64,000 nt of DNA from Aureibacter tunicatorum. GTDB lineage: Bacteria; Bacteroidota; Bacteroidia; Cytophagales; Cyclobacteriaceae. Below are positions 53,290 to 62,475 of the stretch, piece by piece (position 1 is the stretch's first letter; each line of letters opens with the position of its first letter). Location: assembly GCF_036492635.1 (NCBI RefSeq), contig NZ_AP025305.1, forward strand, positions 682,001 to 746,000, given 5' to 3'. The notes beneath the pieces are model-generated. The model saw nothing but the letters and a program-made list of their open reading frames with translations. It ran no database searches and was not told the DNA's origin. Made by a program: the position numbers and the translations under genes.

Positions 53290-54294
53290 TTATAAATCCT
53301 CAAAGAAATCGCCTACGACATCGCCAATATCTTCCGTTAGCCCTTCTGTCAATCCTTCAGTGAGTTTTTTGACTAATTCTGAGATTGTTGCTACTGGATT
53401 TTCGTTAGGAGTATTGTTAGCTTCGGATGGATCTTGTGTGTAAATTTTTACTTTTCCATTTGAGCCAATTACAGCTTTTCCTTTTTCGTTATTGTAATTT
53501 GTGAAGTATTCCGGTTTGTCTTTTTGAGGTAGAATGTGTCCGTAGCCTATATGTCTTCCAACTATTTTTTTAGCTTCTTCGACAGGTATGTCTTCTACAC
53601 TGTTATAGTCCTTTAATTTAAGGTATCTTTCAATTCCTTGATTCGATACAGGAAAAATAGAAAATGGTTTTCCTAAATTATTAAGAAGGTCATCCAGTTT
53701 GCTGTCTAGGTCTTTCACTCTAACTAATAGCTTGTAGAATTCATAATAATCTGGATCGGATTTCAATATATTTAATATATTGCTTGATGAGTGAAATTTC
53801 TGTGTGCGATAAATTTTACCAAATGGTTCCTCTTTGTAAAAGTCAGCTTTTACTCCATCAATATATAATTGTCCGTCTTTTTTGGAAATATGCGCTTTAA
53901 TAGGATTGCCATAAGAGTTGTCGGCAACAGTATTGTATAGCTTTTTGCTGAAGTTGTCGTCATTATCATCGTTTTTGATCAAATTGATGCCTACAATTCT
54001 GTCGATATCTTCTTGGTCAAAATTATTGTACTCATCATCTGTGAACGTCTCTTTCAAAGCTTCATCCGATGGCACAAATACATCAACTCTGTATGGAAGC
54101 TTCTTGTCAAACTCTGTGTAGTATTTCGACTTTTTATACAATTGGCCAAACTTGCTGTCTCCGTATTGGGATAATACTTGCTGACTTACAGTTTCGGGTG
54201 CCGAGTTGTCGTCGCTGTTGTTACAAGCTGAGAAAAAGACAATAATACCTGTAAGGAGATAAAGCCAGTTTCGTTTTGTTGAGAATTTCATCAT
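53290..54294 (-). CDS. Fasciclin (FAS1)-like lipoprotein
   Basis: A 334-residue surface or periplasmic lipoprotein: signal LYLLTGIIVFFSAC with Cys24, then two FAS1-like regions (about 40-165 and 175-290). The first shows RVDVFVPSDEALKETFTDDE followed by DIDRIVGINLI; the second SIFPVSNQGIERYL and EAKKIVGRHIGYGHIL. The end has a small repeat (LTEGLTEGLTED). FAS1 domains usually mediate adhesion. It is downstream of the RND operon on the same strand but separated by 190 bases. Confidence 0.82.
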   Translation of the reverse strand: MMKFSTKRNWLYLLTGIIVFFSACNNSDDNSAPETVSQQVLSQYGDSKFGQLYKKSKYYTEFDKKLPYRVDVFVPSDEALKETFTDDEYNNFDQEDIDRIVGINLIKNDDNDDNFSKKLYNTVADNSYGNPIKAHISKKDGQLYIDGVKADFYKEEPFGKIYRTQKFHSSSNILNILKSDPDYYEFYKLLVRVKDLDSKLDDLLNNLGKPFSIFPVSNQGIERYLKLKDYNSVEDIPVEEAKKIVGRHIGYGHILPQKDKPEYFTNYNNEKGKAVIGSNGKVKIYTQDPSEANNTPNENPVATISELVKKLTEGLTEGLTEDIGDVVGDFFEDL

Positions 54295-54412
54295 AATTTG
54301 TTATTTGATATTTACTATTCATGTAATCTGCTTATGATGAATATGTTTTGTTGATGTAGTATTATATTGCTTGGTTTTGAAATTTATATTTACAGAAAAC
54401 GACAATAAAGAG

Positions 54413-54469
54413 CTCGTTTGAAATGACTAAAAAATGAAAGTCATTAGTGCTTTAATCATTTCAAACGAG
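54413..54469. repeat. 14-bp perfect inverted repeat after the RND operon
   Basis: ctcgtttgaaatga (54413-54426) and tcatttcaaacgag (54456-54469) are perfect inverted copies, enclosing a second inverted pair (aatgact 54422-54428 with agtcatt 54439-54445) that would compete with it. It lies 14 bases past the permease stop codon. With no T-tract it is an unusual terminator or a 3' stability element. Confidence 0.85.
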
Positions 54470-54483
54470 AATCTAGAAGATAA

Positions 54484-57400
54484 TTAACTGTTGCTAAAGC
54501 TTTCTTGAGTGAGCTTAACGATCTTTTTTTGTCGAACCTTTTTGTTTTTTGCGATGTAGAAAAGTGATGGAATGACATAAAGGGTCAATATTGTTGCTGT
54601 TATCATTCCTCCGATAGTAACAATAGCCATAGGCGTGCGATATTCAGCCCCAGCATCACCGATGCCAAGCGCATTGGGTAGCATGCCGGAGATAATAGCT
54701 GCTGATGTCATTATTACGGTTTTCATTTTTGTCTTGCAAGCTTGCAATGTGGCTTTTCGAATTGGAAGTCCATGGATATTGTGAAGTTGGCTGGTGTAAT
54801 CGTGGATAAGAATTGAGTCATTTACTACTAGGCCAAGAAGTGTGATGATGGCGAGTACCGACATGATATTCAATGATGTTCCTCCCAAGAACATGAGTAA
54901 AAATACACCAATCATAGCCATTGGGACAGTAGTGAAAATTATGATCGGATGCCAAAAATTTTCCAATAACGAGGCTAAAAGCATGTACATCAAGATGATT
55001 GCAAGAATCAATGTTACGAGCATGTCAAACCCCGCGCTTTCCATTTCTTCAATATTTCCAGACCAACGATATGAAACGCCTGAAGGCAATTCAATTTCAG
55101 ACATACGCTTGTCAACAGCTTGTTTGGCATCTCCCTGAAGAACAGAAGCTATCGGCGTAGCGGAAAATTCAATAGAATTGATTTTATCTATTCTCAATAC
55201 TTTGGATTCGGATTGCTTATAGTTCACATTCGTTAACTGGTCGACTCTATAGGTTCCCTTAGATGTGAAAACAGGAATAGCGTTTACTTTGTCGATTGTA
55301 TTAACATGATTATTGGGCAAGCTCAATGTTATATCATATTCCTTGCCTTTCTCTTTGAATACTGAAGCTTTGAGACCATTTATGTTGTTTCTGACAGTAA
55401 GCGCAACATCGTAAGGGTTGGTGTGGGTGTCGGCCATGAGGTGCAACTTTGGCTCAAGAACGATCTTAGGGTTTCCTGGTCGATAAGTGGATTGCGAATT
55501 AAGTAGTTCTGGCATGTTTTTCAATGCTTTTTCTACCTTTAGAGAGGCTTCTAATAATTTTTTTTGATCAGAAGACTGAAGAATAAGCTGAAGAGGAGTA
55601 CCAGAATCATCGCTGCTTTTGGTAGAGACCATTGGGATGATTTCTGGTATCTTATTCAACTCTGTGTTCAATAAAGCAGCAAACTCTTCATTGCTGAAAG
55701 TTCTATTCTTTTTGGAGTTTAGCTTCAGGTGTATTTTGGCATAATTGGAGCCTATTGTTGTGTTGTTTTTTTCTCCAACCATGCTAACAATTGATTCCAC
55801 TTCTGCATGTTTGGAAATATTGTCTTCGACTAACTTAAGCAATTCACCCGTCTGATTAAGTGTGGATCCTGATGGCATTTCCAGTTCAATATAGACATCG
55901 CCATTGTCTTCTTTGGGTTCGAATTCGAAACCTATGAAGGGAAGCAATTCAGTTGTTAAAATGAAAACGCCAATCATGATGGCGAATAAAATCAGCGGCC
56001 TTTTTTTGTTTTTAATCAAAGCGCTCAAGCTTCTTTCATATTTGTCTTCAAGGATACCAAACAATGCATTGATAAATTTTGAAAAACGAGAAGCTTTGCT
56101 TTCTTTTTTAAGTAGCACGCTGGCTAGCATTGGAGTCAGCATAAATGAGACTATCAATGAAATGATAGTAGCTGCGGAAATTGTAAGCGCGTATTCTTTA
56201 AAAAATGCTCCAGTCATGGAATTCATGGAAGCAATGGGAAGGAAAACGACCAAATTTGTTCCTGTGGAAGCGATTACGGCCATCATAACTTCTTGGGTTC
56301 CGGAAACAGCCGCTTCTTTGATATCCATTCCTTCGCGTTTTAGCCTTAATATATTGTCTATGACAATAATGGAGTTTGAAATCAAGGCTCCTACTGCTAC
56401 TGAGAAACTCATTAATGTCATCATATTGAGCGAGCCATCGATTTGTTGTATTGCGACAAAAGTAGCGATCAAGGAAACGGGAATAGAAATGCTTACAATC
56501 AATGTTGTTCGAGCGTTGTTCAAGAAAAAGTAAAGGATTAGCCCTGTGATTAATATTCCGAGTCCAACATTTACAAGTGCGTCGTCTACAGAGCTTTTGG
56601 TATAAACGGAATCGTCAATTGGAATATGTATAGCCATTCCATCGGGAAGCTCTGTTTCAATTTGTTTTGCAAGATTTTTTATATCCTCAGCGACTTGTAC
56701 TGCATTGGCTGTTGAATTTTTGCTGACCTCAATAAATACACAGTTGTAATGTCTTTTTCCGGAAATGTTGTCATAGTATATTGATCGTTTTTTAATTGTC
56801 TTTGTGGAGTCGACAATTTGGGCAAAGTCTCCAAGACGCTTTCGCCCTTTGGCCGTCATGATATAGCTATCGTTTAACGCTTGAATGGTTTCGAATCGTT
56901 TTCCTGTTTCAATGGAAAACTGGCGATCCTGATTGATAAAATCCCCTCCGGTTAATCTAGTGTTTGTCGAGCCAATTCCAGTAGCAAGATCTTCTAGGCT
57001 AGTGTTCATCTCGATAATTTTGATGGGATCTGCTAATATTTTGATTTCCCTTTCCGCGCCTCCTTTTATTTCAACTTTGGAAGTGCCATTTAGCTGATTA
57101 AACCGATCTTTGAGATGGCGGTCTGCGTAATCATAGATTTCGCTGATAGATTTGTCTCCAGTTAAGATCATTTTAATGACAGGAGCTTCTGTGAAATTTA
57201 TAGTTTCAACAGTTGATTTTTCGGCTTCTTTTGGAAGCTTAGGTACTGCGAGCTCAAGTTTGGCTTTCACATCATTAAGCGCTTTGTCGGCATTTTTATC
57301 CGCGTAAAATTCTACGGAAATTATCGATATATTTTCCATAGAGTAAGATCGAAGGTTTTTAATACCGCTTATTGTGGCTACTTCATCTTCGATTTTTTCC

Positions 57401-57591
57401 GTAATATCCGAGGCGATGGTTTCCGGATCAGCCCCAAGATATGGGGTTGTGATGGTAATATATGGAGCCGACACTTGAGGAAGCATATTTACGGGAAGCT
57501 TGAAATAGCTTAGAATTCCAAACAATAAAAGCCCGAGAAATAGCATGGTGGTAGTGACGGGACGTTCTACAGCAAATCTGGTTATTTTCAT
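54484..57591 (-). CDS. RND-family efflux permease (AcrB/MdtB-like)
   Basis: A 1035-residue, 12-segment inner-membrane proton antiporter that pushes drugs or other small molecules through TolC. Begins MKITRFAVERPVTTTMLFLG; the fourth membrane segment region (MTLMSFSVAVGALISNSIIV) would normally have the GxxxD proton-relay aspartates, seen here as Ser/Asn-containing ALISNSIIVIDNI. The final segments repeat this as LVVNDSILIHDYT. Full length. It is the third gene of a tolC-adaptor-permease operon, 1 base after the adaptor. Substrate unknown. Confidence 0.95.
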   Translation of the reverse strand: MKITRFAVERPVTTTMLFLGLLLFGILSYFKLPVNMLPQVSAPYITITTPYLGADPETIASDITEKIEDEVATISGIKNLRSYSMENISIISVEFYADKNADKALNDVKAKLELAVPKLPKEAEKSTVETINFTEAPVIKMILTGDKSISEIYDYADRHLKDRFNQLNGTSKVEIKGGAEREIKILADPIKIIEMNTSLEDLATGIGSTNTRLTGGDFINQDRQFSIETGKRFETIQALNDSYIMTAKGRKRLGDFAQIVDSTKTIKKRSIYYDNISGKRHYNCVFIEVSKNSTANAVQVAEDIKNLAKQIETELPDGMAIHIPIDDSVYTKSSVDDALVNVGLGILITGLILYFFLNNARTTLIVSISIPVSLIATFVAIQQIDGSLNMMTLMSFSVAVGALISNSIIVIDNILRLKREGMDIKEAAVSGTQEVMMAVIASTGTNLVVFLPIASMNSMTGAFFKEYALTISAATIISLIVSFMLTPMLASVLLKKESKASRFSKFINALFGILEDKYERSLSALIKNKKRPLILFAIMIGVFILTTELLPFIGFEFEPKEDNGDVYIELEMPSGSTLNQTGELLKLVEDNISKHAEVESIVSMVGEKNNTTIGSNYAKIHLKLNSKKNRTFSNEEFAALLNTELNKIPEIIPMVSTKSSDDSGTPLQLILQSSDQKKLLEASLKVEKALKNMPELLNSQSTYRPGNPKIVLEPKLHLMADTHTNPYDVALTVRNNINGLKASVFKEKGKEYDITLSLPNNHVNTIDKVNAIPVFTSKGTYRVDQLTNVNYKQSESKVLRIDKINSIEFSATPIASVLQGDAKQAVDKRMSEIELPSGVSYRWSGNIEEMESAGFDMLVTLILAIILMYMLLASLLENFWHPIIIFTTVPMAMIGVFLLMFLGGTSLNIMSVLAIITLLGLVVNDSILIHDYTSQLHNIHGLPIRKATLQACKTKMKTVIMTSAAIISGMLPNALGIGDAGAEYRTPMAIVTIGGMITATILTLYVIPSLFYIAKNKKVRQKKIVKLTQESFSNS

Positions 57592-57592
57592 T

Positions 57593-58621
57593 TTATTTAG
57601 TCATTTCAATGTTAGCACCTTCATTCAATTTTTCTTTGCCATCGATAACAATGTATTCGCCAGCTTCCAAACCGCTTTTGACTATAAAGTCCAAGCCTTT
57701 GATGGCGATGGGGTGAATTTGCTTTTTGCTTGCTCGATTGTTATGAATAGTATAGGCGTAGAATTTGCCAGATTCTTGTTTTACCGACTTCCAAGGAATT
57801 ATAATAGCGTTTTGTAGAGTTGTTTTTTCAATGGAAGCCTTGAGTGTTCTGCCTTCCAAGTGTTGCGGAGTATTTTCATTGAAAGTCGCTTTGACACGAT
57901 AAGCTTTCGCATCAGAATCCATTCGGAGGCTTTTGTGAGTGATTCTGCCATTCAGAGTTGTTTTTTCATCAATGAGGCTTACTTTGTTCCCAAGATTGAT
58001 CATGTTTAAATCTTGGCTAGGGATGAAAAATTCGATTTCAAGAGCTCTGGTGTTTGAGATGGAAAATAATGGTGTTCCCACAGCTACTTCTTCGTTTTGC
58101 TTGACAAAAATCTCTGTGATCGTTCCTGCAAATGGAGCTTTGAGAACATTAAGTTGTTTTGAGTTTTGCAAGGCCTTGTATTGAATATCCATTTTGTTTT
58201 TAAGCTGAGAAAGCGAATGCTTGGATACAGAGCCTGCCTCAAATAGTGTTTTTTGTTTTTCGTAAGTGTCTTTTAATTGATCGTAAGCAAGTTGAGCTTG
58301 GTCTATTTCAAATTGGTGAAGAATTGGAGGAAAGGACATGATTTGCTGGCCTTTTCGTATCTTTTGTCCCGTTTTGACATTTAGATTTGTTACTCTTCCT
58401 TGTACTTCTGACGTATAAGTTGTTGCTTGGACGTAATGAGCTGTGCCATAATATTCCTTTTCAAGGATATAGGTTGCGGGCTCAATTTTTTGGGTACGAA
58501 CTTGCACGGTTTCTTGAGGCTTGGAAGTCGTTAATTCCTTTTCGTCTTTTGAGCCACAGGAAGCCAAATAAATTCCGATGGTCAGTAATATGATTTTAAT
58601 TATTTGTGAATGATAAGTCAT
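57593..58621 (-). CDS. RND efflux periplasmic adaptor (membrane-fusion protein)
   Basis: A 342-residue adaptor with a lipoprotein-type signal (IILLTIGIYLASC, Cys22). It then has the split lipoyl domain (VQGRVTNLNVKTGQKIRKGQ and LKAPFAGTITEIFVKQNEEV) flanking an alpha-hairpin (about 110-150), and a beta-barrel. It bridges the permease and TolC across the periplasm. It lies 37 bases after the tolC-like gene and 1 base before the permease. Confidence 0.94.
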   Translation of the reverse strand: MTYHSQIIKIILLTIGIYLASCGSKDEKELTTSKPQETVQVRTQKIEPATYILEKEYYGTAHYVQATTYTSEVQGRVTNLNVKTGQKIRKGQQIMSFPPILHQFEIDQAQLAYDQLKDTYEKQKTLFEAGSVSKHSLSQLKNKMDIQYKALQNSKQLNVLKAPFAGTITEIFVKQNEEVAVGTPLFSISNTRALEIEFFIPSQDLNMINLGNKVSLIDEKTTLNGRITHKSLRMDSDAKAYRVKATFNENTPQHLEGRTLKASIEKTTLQNAIIIPWKSVKQESGKFYAYTIHNNRASKKQIHPIAIKGLDFIVKSGLEAGEYIVIDGKEKLNEGANIEMTK

Positions 58622-58658
58622 AGCTAAATGTTCTTAAAGTAAAAGCAGTTTTAAAATG

Positions 58659-59969
58659 TTATTGGTTGAGTATGCGCTCAATATCAAGTATGGTGGTATT
58701 GTAGTCCAAATATGAATTGAGCAATCTTAATCTTGCTTGGGTTAAACTAAGCCTGATCTCTTTAAATTCGATAGCTGTCAATGTTCCTTGCTCTAGGCTT
58801 TTTTCAGCGATCAAAACTTCTTCATTGCTTAGCTTGATAATCTCTTTTTCTTCTTCAATTTTTTGCAATGACGTCTCAAGAGTTAGTTTAGCGTTTCGCA
58901 ATCTAGTTTCTAGTTGGCTTTGTTTTTCAAACATTTCCAATTCCGTACGATTAAGCTCTATTTTAGACTTTTGTAGCTTTGAGGTATTGAATCCTCCGGT
59001 GAAAATCGGTATTTGGATAGCAAGTTGAGCAAAGAGTAGATTATTGGTGTTCTCTATTTGAAATTGATTGCTCATGGTATTGAAGTTGTAACCAAAAGTG
59101 GTTTTCAAGCGAGGCATCCAATGTAACTCATTTGCCCTGGTCTGTTGCTTGATTATGGATACTTGTTGGTCGAGAACTTGCAATTCCTGATTATTGCTCA
59201 AGTCTAATGATGGGTTTTGTGCGCTAAGGTTTTTTGTAAATAGAGATTCAAGATTTCCCTCCGGCTCAAGATGACGATCCAAAGGCAATTGAGCTAGCAT
59301 TTTCATTTCATTGAGCAGGGATTCATAACCATTTTTAGCGGAAGAGAGCAAAGGCAAGGATTGCTTGTAGTGGATTTCCGATTGGAGGTTTTGAATCCTG
59401 CTTATGAATCCTTTATCGTATAGCTTTTGATTATGCTTCCATTGCTCGTGGGCAATTTGTTGATTCTTTGTCAGCACTTTCACCGCTTCTTTTGAATAAA
59501 GCGCTTGCCAGTAAAGCTTAGTCGCATGATGTAGAAGTTCGGATTCGCTCAATTCATGATTAAGCTCGGCAAGCTTTTTAGATAGTAAGCTTATTTTATA
59601 GTTTGCCATTTCTATTGGAGCGAAAAGGACTTGTTCAGCTACTGCATTGGCATTTATTTGATTGTTGAAATTCGATTTGAATTTGCTTCCGAACATGTCC
59701 CCTTCTTCGTCAATGTACATGTAGGTGTCATTGAAGTCTCGTTGATAGTTGGCGTCAGCATGTATTTGGGGTAATAATGGCGACCGAGACATTTTACGAT
59801 CTTCTTCCGCAAGATCGATTTGGAGCTTACTTTGTTTGAGGGATAAGTTTTGCTTTGATACTAGATTAAGGTACTGCTCTAAAGATATGGTTTGAGCTGT
59901 GCTTTTATCAATGCAATTTAAGAATACAAATAATAAAAGTATCCAGAACCGACTCTGTTCTTTTCTCAT
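58659..59969 (-). CDS. TolC-family outer-membrane efflux protein
   Basis: About 436 residues: signal peptide (FWILLLFVFLNCIDKSTAQ), then two repeats of long helices with small barrel strands. SLEQYLNLVSKQNLSLKQSK and later AELNHELSESELLHHATKLYWQALYS and its counterpart are typical. It forms the outer-membrane channel of the RND pump. ATG 59969 is chosen; the upstream ATG at 60002 would put 11 residues before a normal signal. First gene of the operon. Confidence 0.92.
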   Translation of the reverse strand: MRKEQSRFWILLLFVFLNCIDKSTAQTISLEQYLNLVSKQNLSLKQSKLQIDLAEEDRKMSRSPLLPQIHADANYQRDFNDTYMYIDEEGDMFGSKFKSNFNNQINANAVAEQVLFAPIEMANYKISLLSKKLAELNHELSESELLHHATKLYWQALYSKEAVKVLTKNQQIAHEQWKHNQKLYDKGFISRIQNLQSEIHYKQSLPLLSSAKNGYESLLNEMKMLAQLPLDRHLEPEGNLESLFTKNLSAQNPSLDLSNNQELQVLDQQVSIIKQQTRANELHWMPRLKTTFGYNFNTMSNQFQIENTNNLLFAQLAIQIPIFTGGFNTSKLQKSKIELNRTELEMFEKQSQLETRLRNAKLTLETSLQKIEEEKEIIKLSNEEVLIAEKSLEQGTLTAIEFKEIRLSLTQARLRLLNSYLDYNTTILDIERILNQ

Positions 59970-60184
59970 GTGTGTTATTGTATTTGTGATTAATAATGAC
60001 ACAAAAGAATTGAACAGTGGTAATTTTATCGAACAAGATTATAAATGGGGATAAAGTATCCCGTTTTTTTATGTCCCGTTTTATAATATGGTAGGTTGTT
60101 TTATTTGCAAGTTATTGATTTGTAGTGTTTTATAGTTTTGTTAGTAGTTGGATGGAAAATCAGAGGAATATTTAAGGGGATGGT

Positions 60185-61363
60185 TTATTTGGAGGCTTGA
60201 TTCATTTTTTTGAACTCGGATGGAGTTTGATTTGTATGTTTTTTAAAGGCATTGTAAAATGTAGTCTTGCTGTTAAAGCCTACTTCGAACGCCAAGGCAA
60301 GTATGGTGTATTTTTTCGAATCATCGGAAAGCAATAACTCTTTAGCCGCATCAATTCTGTATTGATTTATAAAGTCAGAGAAGCTGACACCTGATTGCTC
60401 ATTTATAGATTGAGACACTCGATGCACAGTTGTGTCAAGTGCGTCTGCCAAGTCTTTTATTCTGCATTCAGGGTTTTGATAAATTTGCTTGGTTTTCACA
60501 AGCTCATTGAGTTGAAGCCATAATTCTTGAGATTTGTCTTCAGTAAGGTTAGAGTTTTCATATTTGCTTTTTGAGGAACTGTTGTTTTTTTCATCCTCTG
60601 ATTTTTCTGTTAGAGATTCTGTCCTGAAGTATGGCTGTGGAGCGAATATAGGAAAGCGAAATGAATAATATACCAAGGCCATGATTGTCAGTGATACAGA
60701 TAAAGACTCGATGCGATATGACAGTAATATATTTTGGGGAGTAATATCAATGATGGAAAAGCCAATAAACAATATTGTGGATAAAATCAGCAAAAGGCTA
60801 ATAGTGCCTTTAATCCATTGATAATGGAGCTGAATCATGCCTGCCGGAGGATCTTGCTTTGCTTTTTGTTTAAGTTTGAAAAGCGTGAAGCCAAGACAGA
60901 ATATATTGATCGCTGATGAAATGATATAAATTAATATGAATATGGAATGCTTTTCTACATACATAAGCAATTCTTCAGGAGAGTAAATTGATAAATTTGT
61001 ATGCAAAATTTCAGGGTCGTCAATCAATACAGTCGCTACTTTGGAAATAGTGTAAATCACAATGAAATAAAACCAGTGATTGACTTTAATATCAATTTTG
61101 AATAAAAAGTATGTGTAAATAAGAAAAAGTGGGCCAATTAGATCGAAAAAGATATAGGATAAACCTACAAAATCCTGAATGGTATCATTTTGCACAAAAA
61201 AACTGTCTAGAAAATAATGTGCATTGATAATCAATATGGCTATGAGTGTTCCTTTAGCCTTGTTGTTATTCAGCAGGCTGCCCGCATTGCAAGTGATCGC
61301 AAGGATTAATAATAGGCTTAAAATGATACCAAGCAATGGAAATGCACCAAGTACTGAACTCAT
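60185..61363 (-). CDS. Membrane-bound AraC-family regulator
   Basis: A 392-residue protein with seven or eight N-terminal membrane segments (about 8-230) and a C-terminal AraC HTH pair (about 290-388): CRIKDLADALDTTVHRVSQS, then ILALAFEVGFNSKTTFYNAF. The layout, with a membrane sensor tied to an AraC domain, occurs in Bacteroidota. It is upstream of the tolC operon on the same strand, 215 bases away, so it is the obvious candidate regulator of the pump. The signal sensed is unknown. Confidence 0.9.
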   Translation of the reverse strand: MSSVLGAFPLLGIILSLLLILAITCNAGSLLNNNKAKGTLIAILIINAHYFLDSFFVQNDTIQDFVGLSYIFFDLIGPLFLIYTYFLFKIDIKVNHWFYFIVIYTISKVATVLIDDPEILHTNLSIYSPEELLMYVEKHSIFILIYIISSAINIFCLGFTLFKLKQKAKQDPPAGMIQLHYQWIKGTISLLLILSTILFIGFSIIDITPQNILLSYRIESLSVSLTIMALVYYSFRFPIFAPQPYFRTESLTEKSEDEKNNSSSKSKYENSNLTEDKSQELWLQLNELVKTKQIYQNPECRIKDLADALDTTVHRVSQSINEQSGVSFSDFINQYRIDAAKELLLSDDSKKYTILALAFEVGFNSKTTFYNAFKKHTNQTPSEFKKMNQASK

Positions 61364-61584
61364 ATAAATTATGATTTTTTTATAGGAAAACTTAATCGTA
61401 AAATTATAAGTTTTTTTTGAGAATTCATTTGTACTAAAACCATTTTAAATATGGACGTTTTTAAACGTGTCAATGGACGTTCAATCTCATTCTCGTTAGT
61501 GCGATGATGTAATAGTATAAGCGTAAGTAGAATTTGGGATATTTAACCCTTTATGCCATTAGCGAATCTAGTTAATGTGGGAAA

Positions 61585-61625
61585 ATCATAGAGTTCTATG
61601 AATGACTCTATGATTTTTATTTTTC
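61585..61625. terminator. Bidirectional terminator after the DUF2490 gene
   Basis: A 9-bp perfect stem (atcatagag 61585-61593, ctctatgat 61606-61614) with T-rich sequence on the plus side and TTTT on the minus side. It ends the DUF2490 gene, whose stop lies about 20 bases away. Confidence 0.8.
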
Positions 61626-61634
61626 AAAGTTGTG

Positions 61635-62333
61635 TTAAAAACGATGATGAAGACTTACTTGCAATTGATTTTTATTCATTGCGTTGGAGAATTGACGCAT
61701 AAGGCCTAGTTGCACTCTTGCGTTTTTCTTGATGGCATAGCCAACTGCTCCATAAAGTCTGTCGCGATCAAATAATTCTACGCTAGTCCCTTCTCCTATA
61801 TCTTTTTGGCCATTGATGAATATTTCATTGTAAAAGCTCAAATAAAATGTATTGTCAACAATTTCGGAATTATTAAGAGGCACATTCAGGAAAATATTAT
61901 ATCGAAGCCTTGTTCTGAAATCTTGGTCTTCTACAAACCTTTGCTCAAAGCGGAATCTATGGGTTAGGTAGAATCGGTTTCCAATCTTGTTAGGCACTAA
62001 AGCCTCTTGATAGATTCTGCTTTCTTGCCTTGTGTCATTGCTTTCGCCATACGCTCCACTAGTGATATGAGCGTAGCCTAAAGTGAATTTGATTTTGGCA
62101 TTTTGAGGTTTGTAAGTGATGCCGCTTCTTATCAATAGTTGCTCGAGATCTCCTCCGAGATTCCAGTTACGGTATTGGATATCTCCCTGGACTCCCCATG
62201 GGCCTTCTTTGAAGGTTGTGTTGAAAAAGTACATATACCATGCGCCTAACTTTTCGTCATTTGATTGACAGGTTCCCCATTTAGGCATGAAAATGACGAT
62301 GAGCAATGTGAAGAGTATTTGTTTTCTTCTCAT
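61635..62333 (-). CDS. DUF2490-family outer-membrane barrel protein
   Basis: A 232-residue protein with a signal peptide (ILFTLLIVIFMPKWGTCQ) and a beta-barrel pattern with alternating aromatic residues: LGAWYMYFFNTTFKEGPWGV, QYRNWNLGGDLEQLLIRSG, HRFRFEQRFV and a final QVSLHHRF with a C-terminal Phe. DUF2490 proteins are outer-membrane proteins of unknown function. Two copies of a 17-base direct repeat lie 42-74 bases before its ATG. Confidence 0.85.
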   Translation of the reverse strand: MRRKQILFTLLIVIFMPKWGTCQSNDEKLGAWYMYFFNTTFKEGPWGVQGDIQYRNWNLGGDLEQLLIRSGITYKPQNAKIKFTLGYAHITSGAYGESNDTRQESRIYQEALVPNKIGNRFYLTHRFRFEQRFVEDQDFRTRLRYNIFLNVPLNNSEIVDNTFYLSFYNEIFINGQKDIGEGTSVELFDRDRLYGAVGYAIKKNARVQLGLMRQFSNAMNKNQLQVSLHHRF

Positions 62334-62374
62334 AATTTTGCTTGCGTTTTGTAAAATGATTGTTTTATAAATAA

Positions 62375-62414
62375 AATTGAATTTTAAATATAATTGAATT
62401 TTAAATATAATTGA
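62375..62414. repeat. 17-base direct tandem repeat (about 2.3 copies)
   Basis: The unit aattgaattttaaatat occurs at 62375-62391 and 62392-62408 with a further six bases aattga after it. It lies 42-81 bases before the DUF2490 ATG on the promoter side. Likely an AT-rich slippage product, though it could be a pair of regulator sites one and a half helical turns apart. Confidence 0.8.
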
Positions 62415-62475
62415 TAAAAATCATTTACGCGTAGTTTTATGAAAAATATGAATTGCTCAATTTTTAGTCTCGAAA

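Noticed and set aside
55904-56533. 209-codon plus-strand frame within the RND permease
   Set aside because: Antisense to a conserved permease; no independent support.
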